A model generated the notes under the pieces. It worked only from the letters and a program-made list of their open reading frames with translations, had not been told where the DNA came from and searched no databases. 14,416 nucleotides of DNA from Prevotella sp. UBA6387. GTDB taxonomy: Bacteria; Bacteroidota; Bacteroidia; Bacteroidales; Bacteroidaceae. Both the position numbers and the translations under genes were made by a program. The stretch is from positions 3,240 to 17,655 of the forward strand of contig DJQL01000041.1 of assembly GCA_002437565.1 (NCBI GenBank), given 5' to 3'. Of this stretch, positions 1 through 8,900 are shown in pieces (the stretch's first letter is position 1; the number at the start of each line of letters is the position of its first letter).

Positions 1-102
1 TTTACGCTTGAATCGCGACGCGGTTACGGCGTGACGGCGATGATGGTGCTAAATGGGTCCAATCTGAGGCATGGCAACATACCTAATAATTGGTATTTTT
101 GA
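1..102 (+). CDS. C-terminal tail of an unrecognised gene (partial)
   Basis: Frame 1 is open from the first base to a TGA at 100-102, giving 33 codons that end in NGSNLRHGNIPNNWYF. The residue mix (charged, Gly, aromatic end) is protein-like, and the frame stops just before an AT-rich stretch that holds a promoter for the next gene, which fits a gene end. The start lies outside the window. I do not recognise the family. With only 33 codons this could also be a chance open frame. Confidence 0.35.
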   Translation, partial: FTLESRRGYGVTAMMVLNGSNLRHGNIPNNWYF

Positions 103-126
103 GTGCCATGGCTTGTGAAGACGCTC

Positions 127-153
127 TTGTTTGTCGAATAATGAATAATTTTG
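127..153 (+). promoter_or_regulatory. Bacteroidetes-type promoter for the Rid-like gene
   Basis: TAATTTTG at 146-153 matches the Bacteroidetes -7 consensus TAnnTTTG. A TTG at 127-129 could be the -33 element, though its 16-base spacing is short. Transcription would start near 160, leaving a leader of about 27 bases before the ATG at 187. The region is AT-rich and lies between two genes on the same strand. Confidence 0.45.
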
Positions 154-186
154 CAGATTAAAGAGGCATAAAACACAAGAAATAAT

Positions 187-1209
187 ATGGAAAAATATGA
201 CATCATCTACCCCGAAAGTAGAGGCTTGTTTCAAGACCAATTGTCAGAATTGGGTGTGACATTGAAAAGATACCTTTCTGAAGAGTCTTTAGGGGGAAGG
301 CGCATCGCTTATTCCAAGGTGTTTTTGAGTGACATACAAAACCAATACGCCGCTTTTGAGAGTTCATCCACCTACTGCGACACTTTGTCGAAGGCTCCGT
401 GCAGCATCATTGGCCAGGCTCCGCTCAAGGGATGCAAGGTGGCGGTGCTCGTGAAGACGACCAACCTCACGGAAACACTTGTGTTTCACAGCTTCCGCCT
501 CAGCGACGACGAGGCTTCGAGCGAGACATCTTATCTGCAAACTCTCGCGCTCTTCAAGAAATATATCGACTATCTCGACGAGCATGGGCTCGACATGAAG
601 ACGCACCTCGTGCGTACGTGGATTTACATTAGCGACATTGATGTCAATTACGGTGGGGTGGTGAAGGCGCGCAACGACATCTTCGCTCATTACGGGCTTA
701 CAGCCGATACCCACTACATAGCCTCTACAGGCATAGGTGGCGAAAGCCAATCGCGCCACGCTTGCGTGGCCATGGATTTCCTTACTTATCCTAATATTGT
801 CGAGAACCAGAAGAAGTATCTGCAAGCTCTCGACCATCTCGATCCCACCCACGATTATGGCGTGGCCTTTGAGCGTGCCACGCGGCTCGACACTGGCTGC
901 GCCAAGCACTATTACGTGTCGGGCACGGCAAGCATCGACCGCCATGGCAACGTGTTGCACCTCGGCGACGTGAAGCTACAGGCCGAAAGGCTCATAGAGA
1001 ACATAAGGGCGCTCCTTGCCGACGGCGACGCCAAGTTGTCTGACATACGCTATCTTATAGTTTACCTGCGCGACATCAGCGATTACCATGCCGTGGACAC
1101 CATTTTCCGCCAACACTTCCCCGGCACGCCTTACATCATCGTGCATGCCAAGGTGTGCCGACCCGAATGGCTGATAGAGGCGGAGTGCATTGCCGAAAAA
1201 TATTGCTAA
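187..1209 (+). CDS. Two-domain Rid/YjgF-fold (chorismatase-like) protein
   Basis: The protein has 340 residues, more than twice a single RidA domain (about 130), and resembles the FkbO/Hyg5 chorismatase-like layout found in the YjgF superfamily. Residues about 30-200 form a first domain with VRTWIYISDI and an IASTGIGGE segment. Residues about 225-340 form a recognisable Rid domain (YYVSGTASID, HLGDVKLQAERLIENI) ending in CRPEWLIEAECIAEKYC. R325 and E333 there align with the substrate-binding Arg and the Glu of RidA enamine/imine deaminases. It has no signal peptide and is probably cytosolic. Rid proteins hydrolyse reactive enamines such as 2-aminoacrylate; chorismatases hydrolyse chorismate. 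Which applies here cannot be decided from sequence. The gene has its own promoter and its stop overlaps that of the opposing lipoprotein gene. The first ~150 bases are AT-richer than the rest. Confidence 0.8.
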   Translation: MEKYDIIYPESRGLFQDQLSELGVTLKRYLSEESLGGRRIAYSKVFLSDIQNQYAAFESSSTYCDTLSKAPCSIIGQAPLKGCKVAVLVKTTNLTETLVFHSFRLSDDEASSETSYLQTLALFKKYIDYLDEHGLDMKTHLVRTWIYISDIDVNYGGVVKARNDIFAHYGLTADTHYIASTGIGGESQSRHACVAMDFLTYPNIVENQKKYLQALDHLDPTHDYGVAFERATRLDTGCAKHYYVSGTASIDRHGNVLHLGDVKLQAERLIENIRALLADGDAKLSDIRYLIVYLRDISDYHAVDTIFRQHFPGTPYIIVHAKVCRPEWLIEAECIAEKYC

Positions 1210-2645
1210 TATCCAATGGCCTTGAGCAGATCCTTTTGATTCACCACTGGCGTGGTTATCAGCTCGGGCAGGTTGTATGTCTTCATGAACGTGTCGTAGA
1301 ACGTGGGCGACTTTTGCGGCAACACGAATGGCTTTGAGAAGCGCCCCGTGTGTTTGTCGAAGTGGGCGAAGTAGGGGCGTGCCCAGCCGCCGTCCATGCG
1401 CTTGCTGCTGAATACCATCCATCTACCGGTAGACGACCACGTGTGGAAGCTCTCCACGTCGTGGCTGTTCAGCTCGTCGAGACGGCGCACGCGACCAGTC
1501 TTCAAGTCGAGCATTGCAAGGTCGGCCTCAGGATGCCATATCGAGAAATTGCCGTAGTTGAATATCACGAACACCACATATCGTCCATCGGGCGACACGC
1601 GTGGCAGACTGACGGTGTGTCGTGTGGCACTTGCCTTGTACAGGCACTTGGGCGTGCCAAATTGCCGCGTCCTGGCGTCGAAAGACACGCACCACAGGTC
1701 GTAGCGCAAGCTGTCGAGAGGCGTGCCCTTGGCGTAGGCGTTGCCACGGCAGAAATACAATGTCTTGCCGTCCGGGCTCCACTCAGGGAATGTCTCCATG
1801 GCGTTGCTGCCGCTCAGCGCGGGCGATGTGATGATTTCGTCATGCCGTATGTCGTACACGCCGAGGTCGGCTGCGAGGTCGCTCACCTCGATGGGCTTCT
1901 GCCCGCTCGAATGGAAAAACTGTTGTATGTCGTTCATCGAGAAGGCTATGAACTGTCCGCTCGGATGCCATCGGGCATAGGTGGCTCCGTTTTTCACGGT
2001 GGCGCAACGTGGCGTGACCTTGCGCACGGAGCCGTCTTGACTGATGAGCGTGCCACCGTTTTTGCCGCGCACGTGTATCATGAAGTCGCGCGTGGAGTTT
2101 TGGCGAAACGTGTGACAGTTTATACATTGCTTGCCGAAGGAGCGATTGTCGAGTATCGTTGTCTCGTCGAAGTTTGTCAGATTGCGCTGATAGATACCCA
2201 TCTCGTTCCATAGCTCGTAGCCCGGATACAGCAGGCGATAGGCGAGATACGAGTCGATGGTGTCGCAGCTTATGATGTTTGTTATTGGACGGTACTCAGT
2301 CCATTTGCCGTCGTGTTTCACGCCTATGGTGACAGTCATCTTTCCGCCCTTGTTGGCATTGAGCATGTCGTGCCACTTGTCCTCTGGTATCACCACGTCG
2401 GCATCGGTCGAAACAGAGCGGAAGTATTCCTTGCCACCGGCTGCTATCACAACTTGGTAAGCGTCGCCAGTCTGCGCCACGCGAAAATTGGCAGGGGCGA
2501 TATTGCATGGCAGTGTCACTCCGGCATAGTCGGGCGATATGTGTGGTTGCGACTTGGCATAGGCATCAGGACGCTTATAGCCATTGTCGCAAGCGGCGAG
2601 CAACGCGATAGCGGTCACGAAAAATATTGTGTGCTTTATATTCAT
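1206..2645 (-). CDS. PD40 beta-propeller lipoprotein with CxxCH motif
   Basis: The protein has 479 residues. It starts with a lipoprotein signal whose lipobox is LLAAC (Cys19), so it is probably anchored in an inner or outer membrane and faces the periplasm or surface. Residues about 40-130 form a beta-rich N-terminal part. QCINCHTF at 173-180 carries a CxxCH (C174, C177, H178), the c-type haem attachment signature. At least four TolB/PD40-type blades follow: ARWHPSGQFIAFS (224-236), FPEWSPDGKTLYF (286-298), LPRVSPDGRYVVF (347-359) and TWSSTGRWMVFSSKR (402-416). Such proteins occur in Bacteroidetes beside SusCD pairs and DUF6057 proteins. It is the last gene of the minus-strand block, 12 bases after the membrane gene. 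A haem role is suggested by the motif only; a structural Cys pair is the alternative. The exact function is unknown. Confidence 0.8.
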   Translation of the reverse strand: MNIKHTIFFVTAIALLAACDNGYKRPDAYAKSQPHISPDYAGVTLPCNIAPANFRVAQTGDAYQVVIAAGGKEYFRSVSTDADVVIPEDKWHDMLNANKGGKMTVTIGVKHDGKWTEYRPITNIISCDTIDSYLAYRLLYPGYELWNEMGIYQRNLTNFDETTILDNRSFGKQCINCHTFRQNSTRDFMIHVRGKNGGTLISQDGSVRKVTPRCATVKNGATYARWHPSGQFIAFSMNDIQQFFHSSGQKPIEVSDLAADLGVYDIRHDEIITSPALSGSNAMETFPEWSPDGKTLYFCRGNAYAKGTPLDSLRYDLWCVSFDARTRQFGTPKCLYKASATRHTVSLPRVSPDGRYVVFVIFNYGNFSIWHPEADLAMLDLKTGRVRRLDELNSHDVESFHTWSSTGRWMVFSSKRMDGGWARPYFAHFDKHTGRFSKPFVLPQKSPTFYDTFMKTYNLPELITTPVVNQKDLLKAIGY

Positions 2646-2657
2646 TGTTTCACTGTT

Positions 2658-4094
2658 TTATTTCTTCAGCTTGTTGCCGTAGGGGCTCACATAGTTGAGG
2701 TAGAACCAGTAGGTGTTGCCAAACTCGGCTTGCAACGCGGCCATGTCGCCCATCTGCGCGAGTTGAGCATATCGTTGGAACCTACCGCGCGTTTCTTCTG
2801 ATGGTTGCAAGCCCTTGGTGTCGTTGCCTCCAAGTTGGTATACGAGCAGTGCCTCGTCGAAGATGCGTGGCATTCGGCCATGGTGGTAGCGCTTGCACAG
2901 TGGCAGGTTCTCTACGAATCGCGTCAGGTTGTTTGATAACAGCAGGTCGCACATCAGATAGTCGTATGCCATGCCGTTTCGCGGGTCGTGCTCAAGCACG
3001 TATTGCAGGTTTGGCCCTATGTTCTCCACGTTTATGAAGTTGGCTTCCCGTGGTTCGCTTGTGCTGAAAGCGTGCAACCCTGGCACCTTGCCGCTCTCCA
3101 CGCACGCTTCAAGGCGCTTGGCCTCGCCGCGGTAAAACAGGCTCTGTCGCAATCTCGCGATATATTTTCGCGCTATGGCCTTGCGACCGTTGACGATGTT
3201 GTATCGGGCAAGGTTTATGAGTCGCGGAGCCGTCTCGCCCCATACCACCATGGCCTCAAACTCCCAGTGCTGCGCGTCGTTGACGCAGCCGAGCTGTTCG
3301 GGCAGATAGTGGCCAAATTCGGTTTCGCGCGTGCGGCTTTGCCATGGGAAGTAGAGGGAGTTGACTCCCACGACAGGCTGGAAGTCGAAAAGGTGGTCGA
3401 GCAGCATGCCCTTATTGTAGAGCGCGATATTGTGGAAATAGAAAATCAAGGGGTTTGGCTGGTGGCTGTTGCTGAGATAGCGTTCGGTGTGGTGCAATGC
3501 CGCGTCCCAGTCGTGGTGGTCTATGGCTTGCTGCGCCTTGATCATGCGAAACTCGCTCATTGAAAAAGAGCGCATGAAGCTATAGCCCGAGATAATGGTG
3601 ATGACCAGGAGAGAGGCGATGTTGACAGCGACATATTTCCAGCCTTTCAGAGATGAAGGCCTCGTGTCCTTGCCTTTAGCCCAAAGGCACGCGGCTAATG
3701 TCAAGATTCCAAGCACGATGAATGCCCATACCACGGCTGCCAACGTGTGTGACAGGGCGGCTGTCCACACCCAAATGGCGATAGCTGGTATGAGCGAGAG
3801 ACGCAATATGTCTTCACGCGACGTGAGAGCCGTGAGTATGCGCCAAGACATAAGGTAGATGCACGTAATCAATGTGCTCATGACCGCGGCACCCAACATG
3901 GGATAGTAGAAGAATTGCACCATGAAAGCCGTGAGCCACTCGGTCAGCGTGTGGCTGCTGAAATAGTCGGCGGTATAGAGGAACAATTGGTGTTGCTCGT
4001 TGTAGTAGAGCACGTGCGACAGCAGATCGCCATACGACGCGAAGACGACAACAAACAGCACGATGGCCAACAAATATTGTGAACGAGCTCTCAT
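2658..4094 (-). CDS. DUF6057-like integral membrane protein
   Basis: The protein has 478 residues. The N-terminal third contains about five hydrophobic helices (residues ~7-23, 56-82, 98-114, 117-138 and 153-172). The remaining ~300 residues are soluble and rich in short helical repeats reminiscent of TPR units (for example AQQAIDHHDWDAALHHTERYL at about 187-207), so a membrane-anchored TPR-like domain is likely. I recognise the overall pattern as the DUF6057 family found in Bacteroidetes next to PD40/CxxCH lipoproteins and SusCD pairs; no biochemical role is known to me. It lies 123 bases after susD, across a nested inverted repeat, and 12 bases before the lipoprotein gene, so the two are probably co-translated. 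The start at 4094 (MRARSQYLLAIVLF) gives a basic N-terminus directly before the first helix, which suits a membrane protein. Confidence 0.75.
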   Translation of the reverse strand: MRARSQYLLAIVLFVVVFASYGDLLSHVLYYNEQHQLFLYTADYFSSHTLTEWLTAFMVQFFYYPMLGAAVMSTLITCIYLMSWRILTALTSREDILRLSLIPAIAIWVWTAALSHTLAAVVWAFIVLGILTLAACLWAKGKDTRPSSLKGWKYVAVNIASLLVITIISGYSFMRSFSMSEFRMIKAQQAIDHHDWDAALHHTERYLSNSHQPNPLIFYFHNIALYNKGMLLDHLFDFQPVVGVNSLYFPWQSRTRETEFGHYLPEQLGCVNDAQHWEFEAMVVWGETAPRLINLARYNIVNGRKAIARKYIARLRQSLFYRGEAKRLEACVESGKVPGLHAFSTSEPREANFINVENIGPNLQYVLEHDPRNGMAYDYLMCDLLLSNNLTRFVENLPLCKRYHHGRMPRIFDEALLVYQLGGNDTKGLQPSEETRGRFQRYAQLAQMGDMAALQAEFGNTYWFYLNYVSPYGNKLKK

Positions 4095-4133
4095 TGCTTG
4101 CTATTTTGGAAAGGCTTGTGTTTTGGAAAGATA

Positions 4134-4191
4134 AAAAGAAATGTACCGAGAATGCATTGCTTGCGCAATCCATAAACAGTACACTTCTTTT
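4134..4191 (-). terminator. Nested inverted repeat between susD and the membrane gene
   Basis: The 13-base arms at 4134-4146 and 4179-4191 pair completely, with one G-U. An inner perfect 5-bp hairpin (4156-4160 with 4165-4169) has the loop GCAA on the minus strand, a GNRA-type tetraloop. On the minus strand the outer arm runs into CTTTTTATC, a T-rich tract as at intrinsic terminators; the plus-strand side is also T-rich. It lies in the 123-base gap after susD, where a partial terminator or an mRNA-stabilising hairpin would keep susCD transcript levels above those of the downstream genes. That role is inferred. Confidence 0.55.
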
Positions 4192-4217
4192 ATTTGTTTA
4201 TTATTCAAGGGATTGTA

Positions 4218-5894
4218 TTATTCCTTGCTATATCCAGGATTCTGCTTGAGCTTGGAGTTGAGATCCATCTCTTCCTGAGGAATCGGGAATATATAGTTGT
4301 TGTCGCTGTACTTGCTGCCTGGCAGGTCTACATGCTCCGTACCGACATACGGCGTGAAATTGTCGCCATTTAGCGTCCACACCATGCTGTGATACTTGCG
4401 GTTGAGCACGGCCTTGGCATCACCCCAGCGGCGCAGGTTCCATTTGCGTATAGGTCCTTCGAGAGCGAACTCCACGCGCCACTCGTTCTTGATGCGCTTC
4501 AAGAGCTCGGCCTGTGTGCCGCAATAGGTTGGCTTGCTCGAATCTGTGTTTTGCAATGGTGGCATGCCGACGCGCGCGCGCACCTGGTTCACGGCGTCGA
4601 AAGCCTCGGCGCAGAGCGGATTGAGGTTGTTCATGGCCTCAGCGTAGGTCAAAAGCACCTCGGCATATCGTATGATGACATAGTCCTTGCCCATGTCCCA
4701 ACCCGTTGACGCTGGATCTATCGATGGGTCGAGCCACTTCTGCTGGTAGTAGCCAGTCTCCGTGGCGTCTCCGTGGCGCCCTATGCCCGTGTTTCCGCTG
4801 CTTGTCAAAGGTGCCACCTGTATTTTCACGCCATACATTGTCTCGCCGTCGTGCAGGATGCATGCCTCAAGTCGAGGGTCACGGTTCTTGAATGGGTCGG
4901 CAGGGTTGAAGATTTTAGATATTTGCGGACTCTTGGCGGTAGGGTTGCCATTGTCGTCGCGATCGACCACGCCTGCGTCGTTGGTCTTGTATATCGGGCT
5001 GCCGTCCTTGTCCTCGAACGCGTCAACAAGGTCTTGCGTGGGGTCCATGCCACCCCAGCCGAGCGTCGGGAAGCACTCCCAGCCAATGAGATAGTTGGTC
5101 TTGTCTGGGGCGTTGTACTGCTCCACGAGAATGTTCTCCTTGCATCCGTCGGCCTCTTCCCAAAACAGGTTGGCATACTTGCCGGTGTTGTCCTTGTCCC
5201 ATAGTTCGTACTTGCCCGATTGCATGATGGCCTTTGCTTCGTTAGCGGCAGTCTGGTTGTCGCCGTAGTACATGGCCGCGCGCATCTTCACGGCGCGTGC
5301 CGCTCCCTTTGTGATACGTCCATATTTAGTGGCGTCCCACTCTTCAGGCAAGTCTTCTATGGCCTTGTCAAGGTCGGCCATGACCTTGGCGTAAACGTCC
5401 TCGCGCGACGACTGCTCAATGTCATGCAGGTCGCTAAGGGCCAGAGGCTTGTCAACATAAGGCACGGAACCGAAATTCTGTATGAGGTTCCAGTAGATGT
5501 AACCACGGAAGAAATAAGCCTGTCCTTCGAGCTTCTTGCGTGTGGCATCGTCCATCTCCACTGTAGGCATCTTTTCCAGTGCCAGGTTTGCCTCGCGTAT
5601 GTAAGTGTATTCGGTGCTCCATGCGTAGTCGGAAGGATCGTAAACACCCTTAGCCTCGTTGCCGGCAGCCCACTTGATACCCATGGTGGCATCATCGGTG
5701 TTGATGGCCTCATCGGCGGACCATCCGAGATAGTTGTACATGTCGCTGACATACATCTCAGCATCGTTGCTGTCTTTCCAGAAACTTGCGTCGGAAAGTT
5801 CTTCCTTGGGCGTCTTGTCAAGGAAGTCGCTGCACGATGTCAAGGCAGCCATTCCGACAAAAGCCAATGCTATTTTGAATATCGTATGTTTCAT
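4218..5894 (-). CDS. SusD/RagB family nutrient-binding outer-membrane lipoprotein
   Basis: The protein has 558 residues, usual for SusD. The signal peptide ends in the lipobox LTSC (Cys21), and the mature protein starts CSDFLDKTPKEELSD, the classic SusD/RagB N-terminus. SusD motifs follow: a helical TPR-like core with GQAYFFRGYIYWNLIQNFG (about 145-163), the C-terminal domain with VIIRYAEVLLTYAEAMN, and the ending RRWGDAKAVLNRKYH...YIFPIPQEEMDLN...QNPGY. It should sit at the cell surface as the hinged lid on the SusC transporter and bind the imported substrate. It lies 16 bases downstream of susC on the same strand, the standard pairing. Sequence alone does not reveal the substrate; no glycoside hydrolase is present in the window. 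Confidence 0.97.
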   Translation of the reverse strand: MKHTIFKIALAFVGMAALTSCSDFLDKTPKEELSDASFWKDSNDAEMYVSDMYNYLGWSADEAINTDDATMGIKWAAGNEAKGVYDPSDYAWSTEYTYIREANLALEKMPTVEMDDATRKKLEGQAYFFRGYIYWNLIQNFGSVPYVDKPLALSDLHDIEQSSREDVYAKVMADLDKAIEDLPEEWDATKYGRITKGAARAVKMRAAMYYGDNQTAANEAKAIMQSGKYELWDKDNTGKYANLFWEEADGCKENILVEQYNAPDKTNYLIGWECFPTLGWGGMDPTQDLVDAFEDKDGSPIYKTNDAGVVDRDDNGNPTAKSPQISKIFNPADPFKNRDPRLEACILHDGETMYGVKIQVAPLTSSGNTGIGRHGDATETGYYQQKWLDPSIDPASTGWDMGKDYVIIRYAEVLLTYAEAMNNLNPLCAEAFDAVNQVRARVGMPPLQNTDSSKPTYCGTQAELLKRIKNEWRVEFALEGPIRKWNLRRWGDAKAVLNRKYHSMVWTLNGDNFTPYVGTEHVDLPGSKYSDNNYIFPIPQEEMDLNSKLKQNPGYSKE

Positions 5895-5910
5895 GTTTTT
5901 GCTGTATTAT

Positions 5911-8900
5911 TTAGAATGTGAGTTTGAGACCGAGTGAAATCTTTCTCACGTTGCTGTATGACCAGCCACGCGTGTTGTCTGACTCTGGGTCAAGACCCTT
6001 GTCGAGCCCCGTGATGGTAAAGAGGTTCTCACCCGTCACGTAAACCTGTGCATAAGACATGCCAATGTGCCTAATCAACTCTGTCGGCAATGTATAAGAA
6101 AGCATGAGGTTCTTCAGGCGAACGTAAGAAGCGTCCTGCAGCCAAAATGTGGACAGCACGTAGTTTGTTTGCGATGAAAGCGACAGGCGTGGGAAAGTGC
6201 CATCTGGGTTCTCCTCGCTCCAGCGGTTCCAGTGCTTGTTCTGGCATGACGCGCTGTTGTAGAAGGCGTAAGAAGCCTCACCGTTGAAGTAGCGCTTGCA
6301 GTCGAACGCTCCCTGGAGAAGTCCGCTCAGTTCAAAGTTCTTGTAGCTTACGCTGAAGTTGAAGCCACCAGTCCAGTTGGGGAACTGGTTGCCGATGATT
6401 TGGCGGTCGCCAGCTGCCGTGATTTTGTTGTCGCCGTCAAGGTCCTTGTAGCGAATGTCACCGAGCTTCTCGTTGCCGGTGCGCTTCGGCCCCTTGTCGA
6501 GTTCTTCCTGTGTGCGGAACAGGCCATCGGCCACATAGCCATAGTAAGAGTTGATTGCGTAGCCATCAAGGTTCCAGATGTTGGAATCGCTTGTCGGGCC
6601 TTCCGTGCCTGCCATGTCAATGATCTTATTCTTGTTGTATGCCATGTTGAGCGACACGTTGTATTTCCAGTCCTTGCCGATGCGGTTGTTGTGGCCAAGC
6701 GTCAGCTCAAAACCAGTGTTCTGCACGCTACCCACGTTTTGCGCCGGTGCCGACAGGCCGATAACGCCCTGAAGAGGCAAGTAGAGGAGCATGCCGTTGG
6801 TCTTCTTCTTGTAGGCTGAAAGCTCTATGGTGATCTTGTTGTCAAGGAAACCAGCATCCAGGCCAAGCTCGTTGTTGGTGACAGTGGCCCACTTGAGCTT
6901 GTCGTTCACGAGGCGGCTCTCGTATGCCGTGGAATAGAGAGTGTTGCCGAACATTGTCGAACCGTAGGCGTATGTAGGCACAGACGGATAGAGGTCGTCT
7001 GACTTCAGCTCCTCGTTACCGGTCTTACCCCAGCCGAGACGCAACTTGAGGTTGCTCAGCCAATCGACATTCTTCATGAATTTCTCCTCGGATATGCGCC
7101 AGCCTGCCGAGAACGCCGGGAATGTACCCCAACGGCTCGCCTTCGGGAAGCGTGAGGAAGCGTCGCGGCGGATGTTGGCCTCGAAGAGGTACTTGCCGGC
7201 ATAGTTGTATTGCAGACGGCCGAAATATGACAAACGCGTCATCTCCGTGCCGCCGCTCGTGTTCTTCTGTGACGAGGCATCGAGCGTGTTGAGCGACTCG
7301 TCGAGATTGTTGTTGCCTCCGCCTTTGCGAGTGGCTGTGACATAGCGCGATTTCACGTCATACGACTCCATACCAGCGAGCACGGCGAGGTTGTGGTCGC
7401 CGAACGACTTGTTGTAGTTTACAAGAATCTGGCCCGTGAGATAGTCGTAGTTGTAGTTGCGCACATAACCCTCGCGCAAGCCGGAGTTGTATGTGCCATA
7501 TCCCCAGTTCTTCTTGAATCCAAGCTTGTCGTCAGTCCAGTTGCGCCAAGAGTAAACGCCCTTGATGCTGAGGTCTTTGATGGGCTTGATTTCCGCTGAG
7601 CCGATGAGGAACACCTCTTGGTTGATGTCCTTGGTCCAGCCGGTCTTGTCGCGTCCTTGCACGGCGACAGGGTTGTCGACACCTACGAACTTGAAGTTGC
7701 CGTCCTCGTCGTATACAGGGTCTGTGGGGTGAGAGCGCGTGATGCCCTGGATCACCTGCGTGAATCCGCTCCACGCGTCGCGCTTCGTGCCGCGGTAGCC
7801 AGAGGCGTTGAGCCCGAGGGTGATGTACTTGTTGATTTGCGACGTGATGTTCATGCGGGCATTGATGCGTTTGTAGTCAATGTCCTTCGTGACACCGTCT
7901 TGGCCAAGGTAGCCAAGGTAAAGATTGTATGTGGTCTTGTCGTTGCCACCGCTCAGCGTCAGGTTGTGCTGGTGCTCAAATCCGCTGCCAGTCAAGGCTT
8001 CCTTGTACCAATCGGTACTTGGCAGTTCGCCAGTGCGGTATTTCTCGACAGTCTCATCGGAGAACGGCTTTGTCGCGCCCGGATGGTCGTTGAGATAAGC
8101 CTCGTTGTAAAGATAAGCGTAGCCGTAAGCGTCAACGAGGTCGAGTTTGGAAAGAAGTGAAGACCATGAGAATGTGGCGTTGTAAGAAACAGTCGTCTTA
8201 CCCGTCTTGCCTTTCTTTGTTGTGATAAGAATGACACCGTTGGCTGCCTGAACACCATAGATGGCTGCAGAGGCGGCATCCTTCAGCACTGTCACCGATT
8301 CTATTTCAGAGGGGTTGATGACATTCATCGAACCTGGCACACCATCGACAATTACGAGTGGTGATGCTGAGTTGATGGAGTTTTTACCACGCACGGTGAT
8401 GGTCGCGTTCTGACTACCAGGAGCGCCTGTGGTCTGTACGGCCGTGACGCCAGGCATTTCACCTGCCAATGCTGAGGAAATGCTTGACACGGGACGCGAA
8501 GCGAGTTGCTCAGCGTTTACGGATGACACGGCACCCGTGAGGTTTTCCTTTTTTTGTACGCCGTAGCCCACCACGACGAGTTCGTCGAGTGTCTGCGAGT
8601 CGTCTTTCAATGTGACAACGAGGTCGTTCTTAGCCTTGACAAACTGTTTAGTGTAGCCTATAGAGCTGATTTCGAGTTCTGCGCCGATGGGGGCTTCAAT
8701 CGTGAAATTGCCGTCAACGTCGGTAACAGCGCCGACTGTCGAGCCTTTCACTTTGATGGTGGCACCAATGACGGCCTCGCCGTTGGTATCTTTCACCAAC
8801 CCCTTGATGGTTTGTTTCTGCTGATTAACAGATTGTGGCGCGGTCGTCTTGTGTGTACTTGCGCTTGATTCGGCAGAAGATGGGATTACCCCCCCCAGAC

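Noticed and set aside
364..960. 198-codon minus-strand frame opposite the Rid-like gene
   Set aside because: It is a codon-bias shadow of a well-supported gene, with no family resemblance, promoter or ribosome site.
1350..2213. 287-codon plus-strand frame opposite the PD40 lipoprotein gene
   Set aside because: The minus-strand frame has a lipobox, CxxCH and four PD40 blades; the opposite frame is low-complexity and Val/His-rich, as in antisense shadows.
2988..3563. 191-codon plus-strand frame opposite the DUF6057-like gene
   Set aside because: Antisense shadow without signal, motif or promoter.
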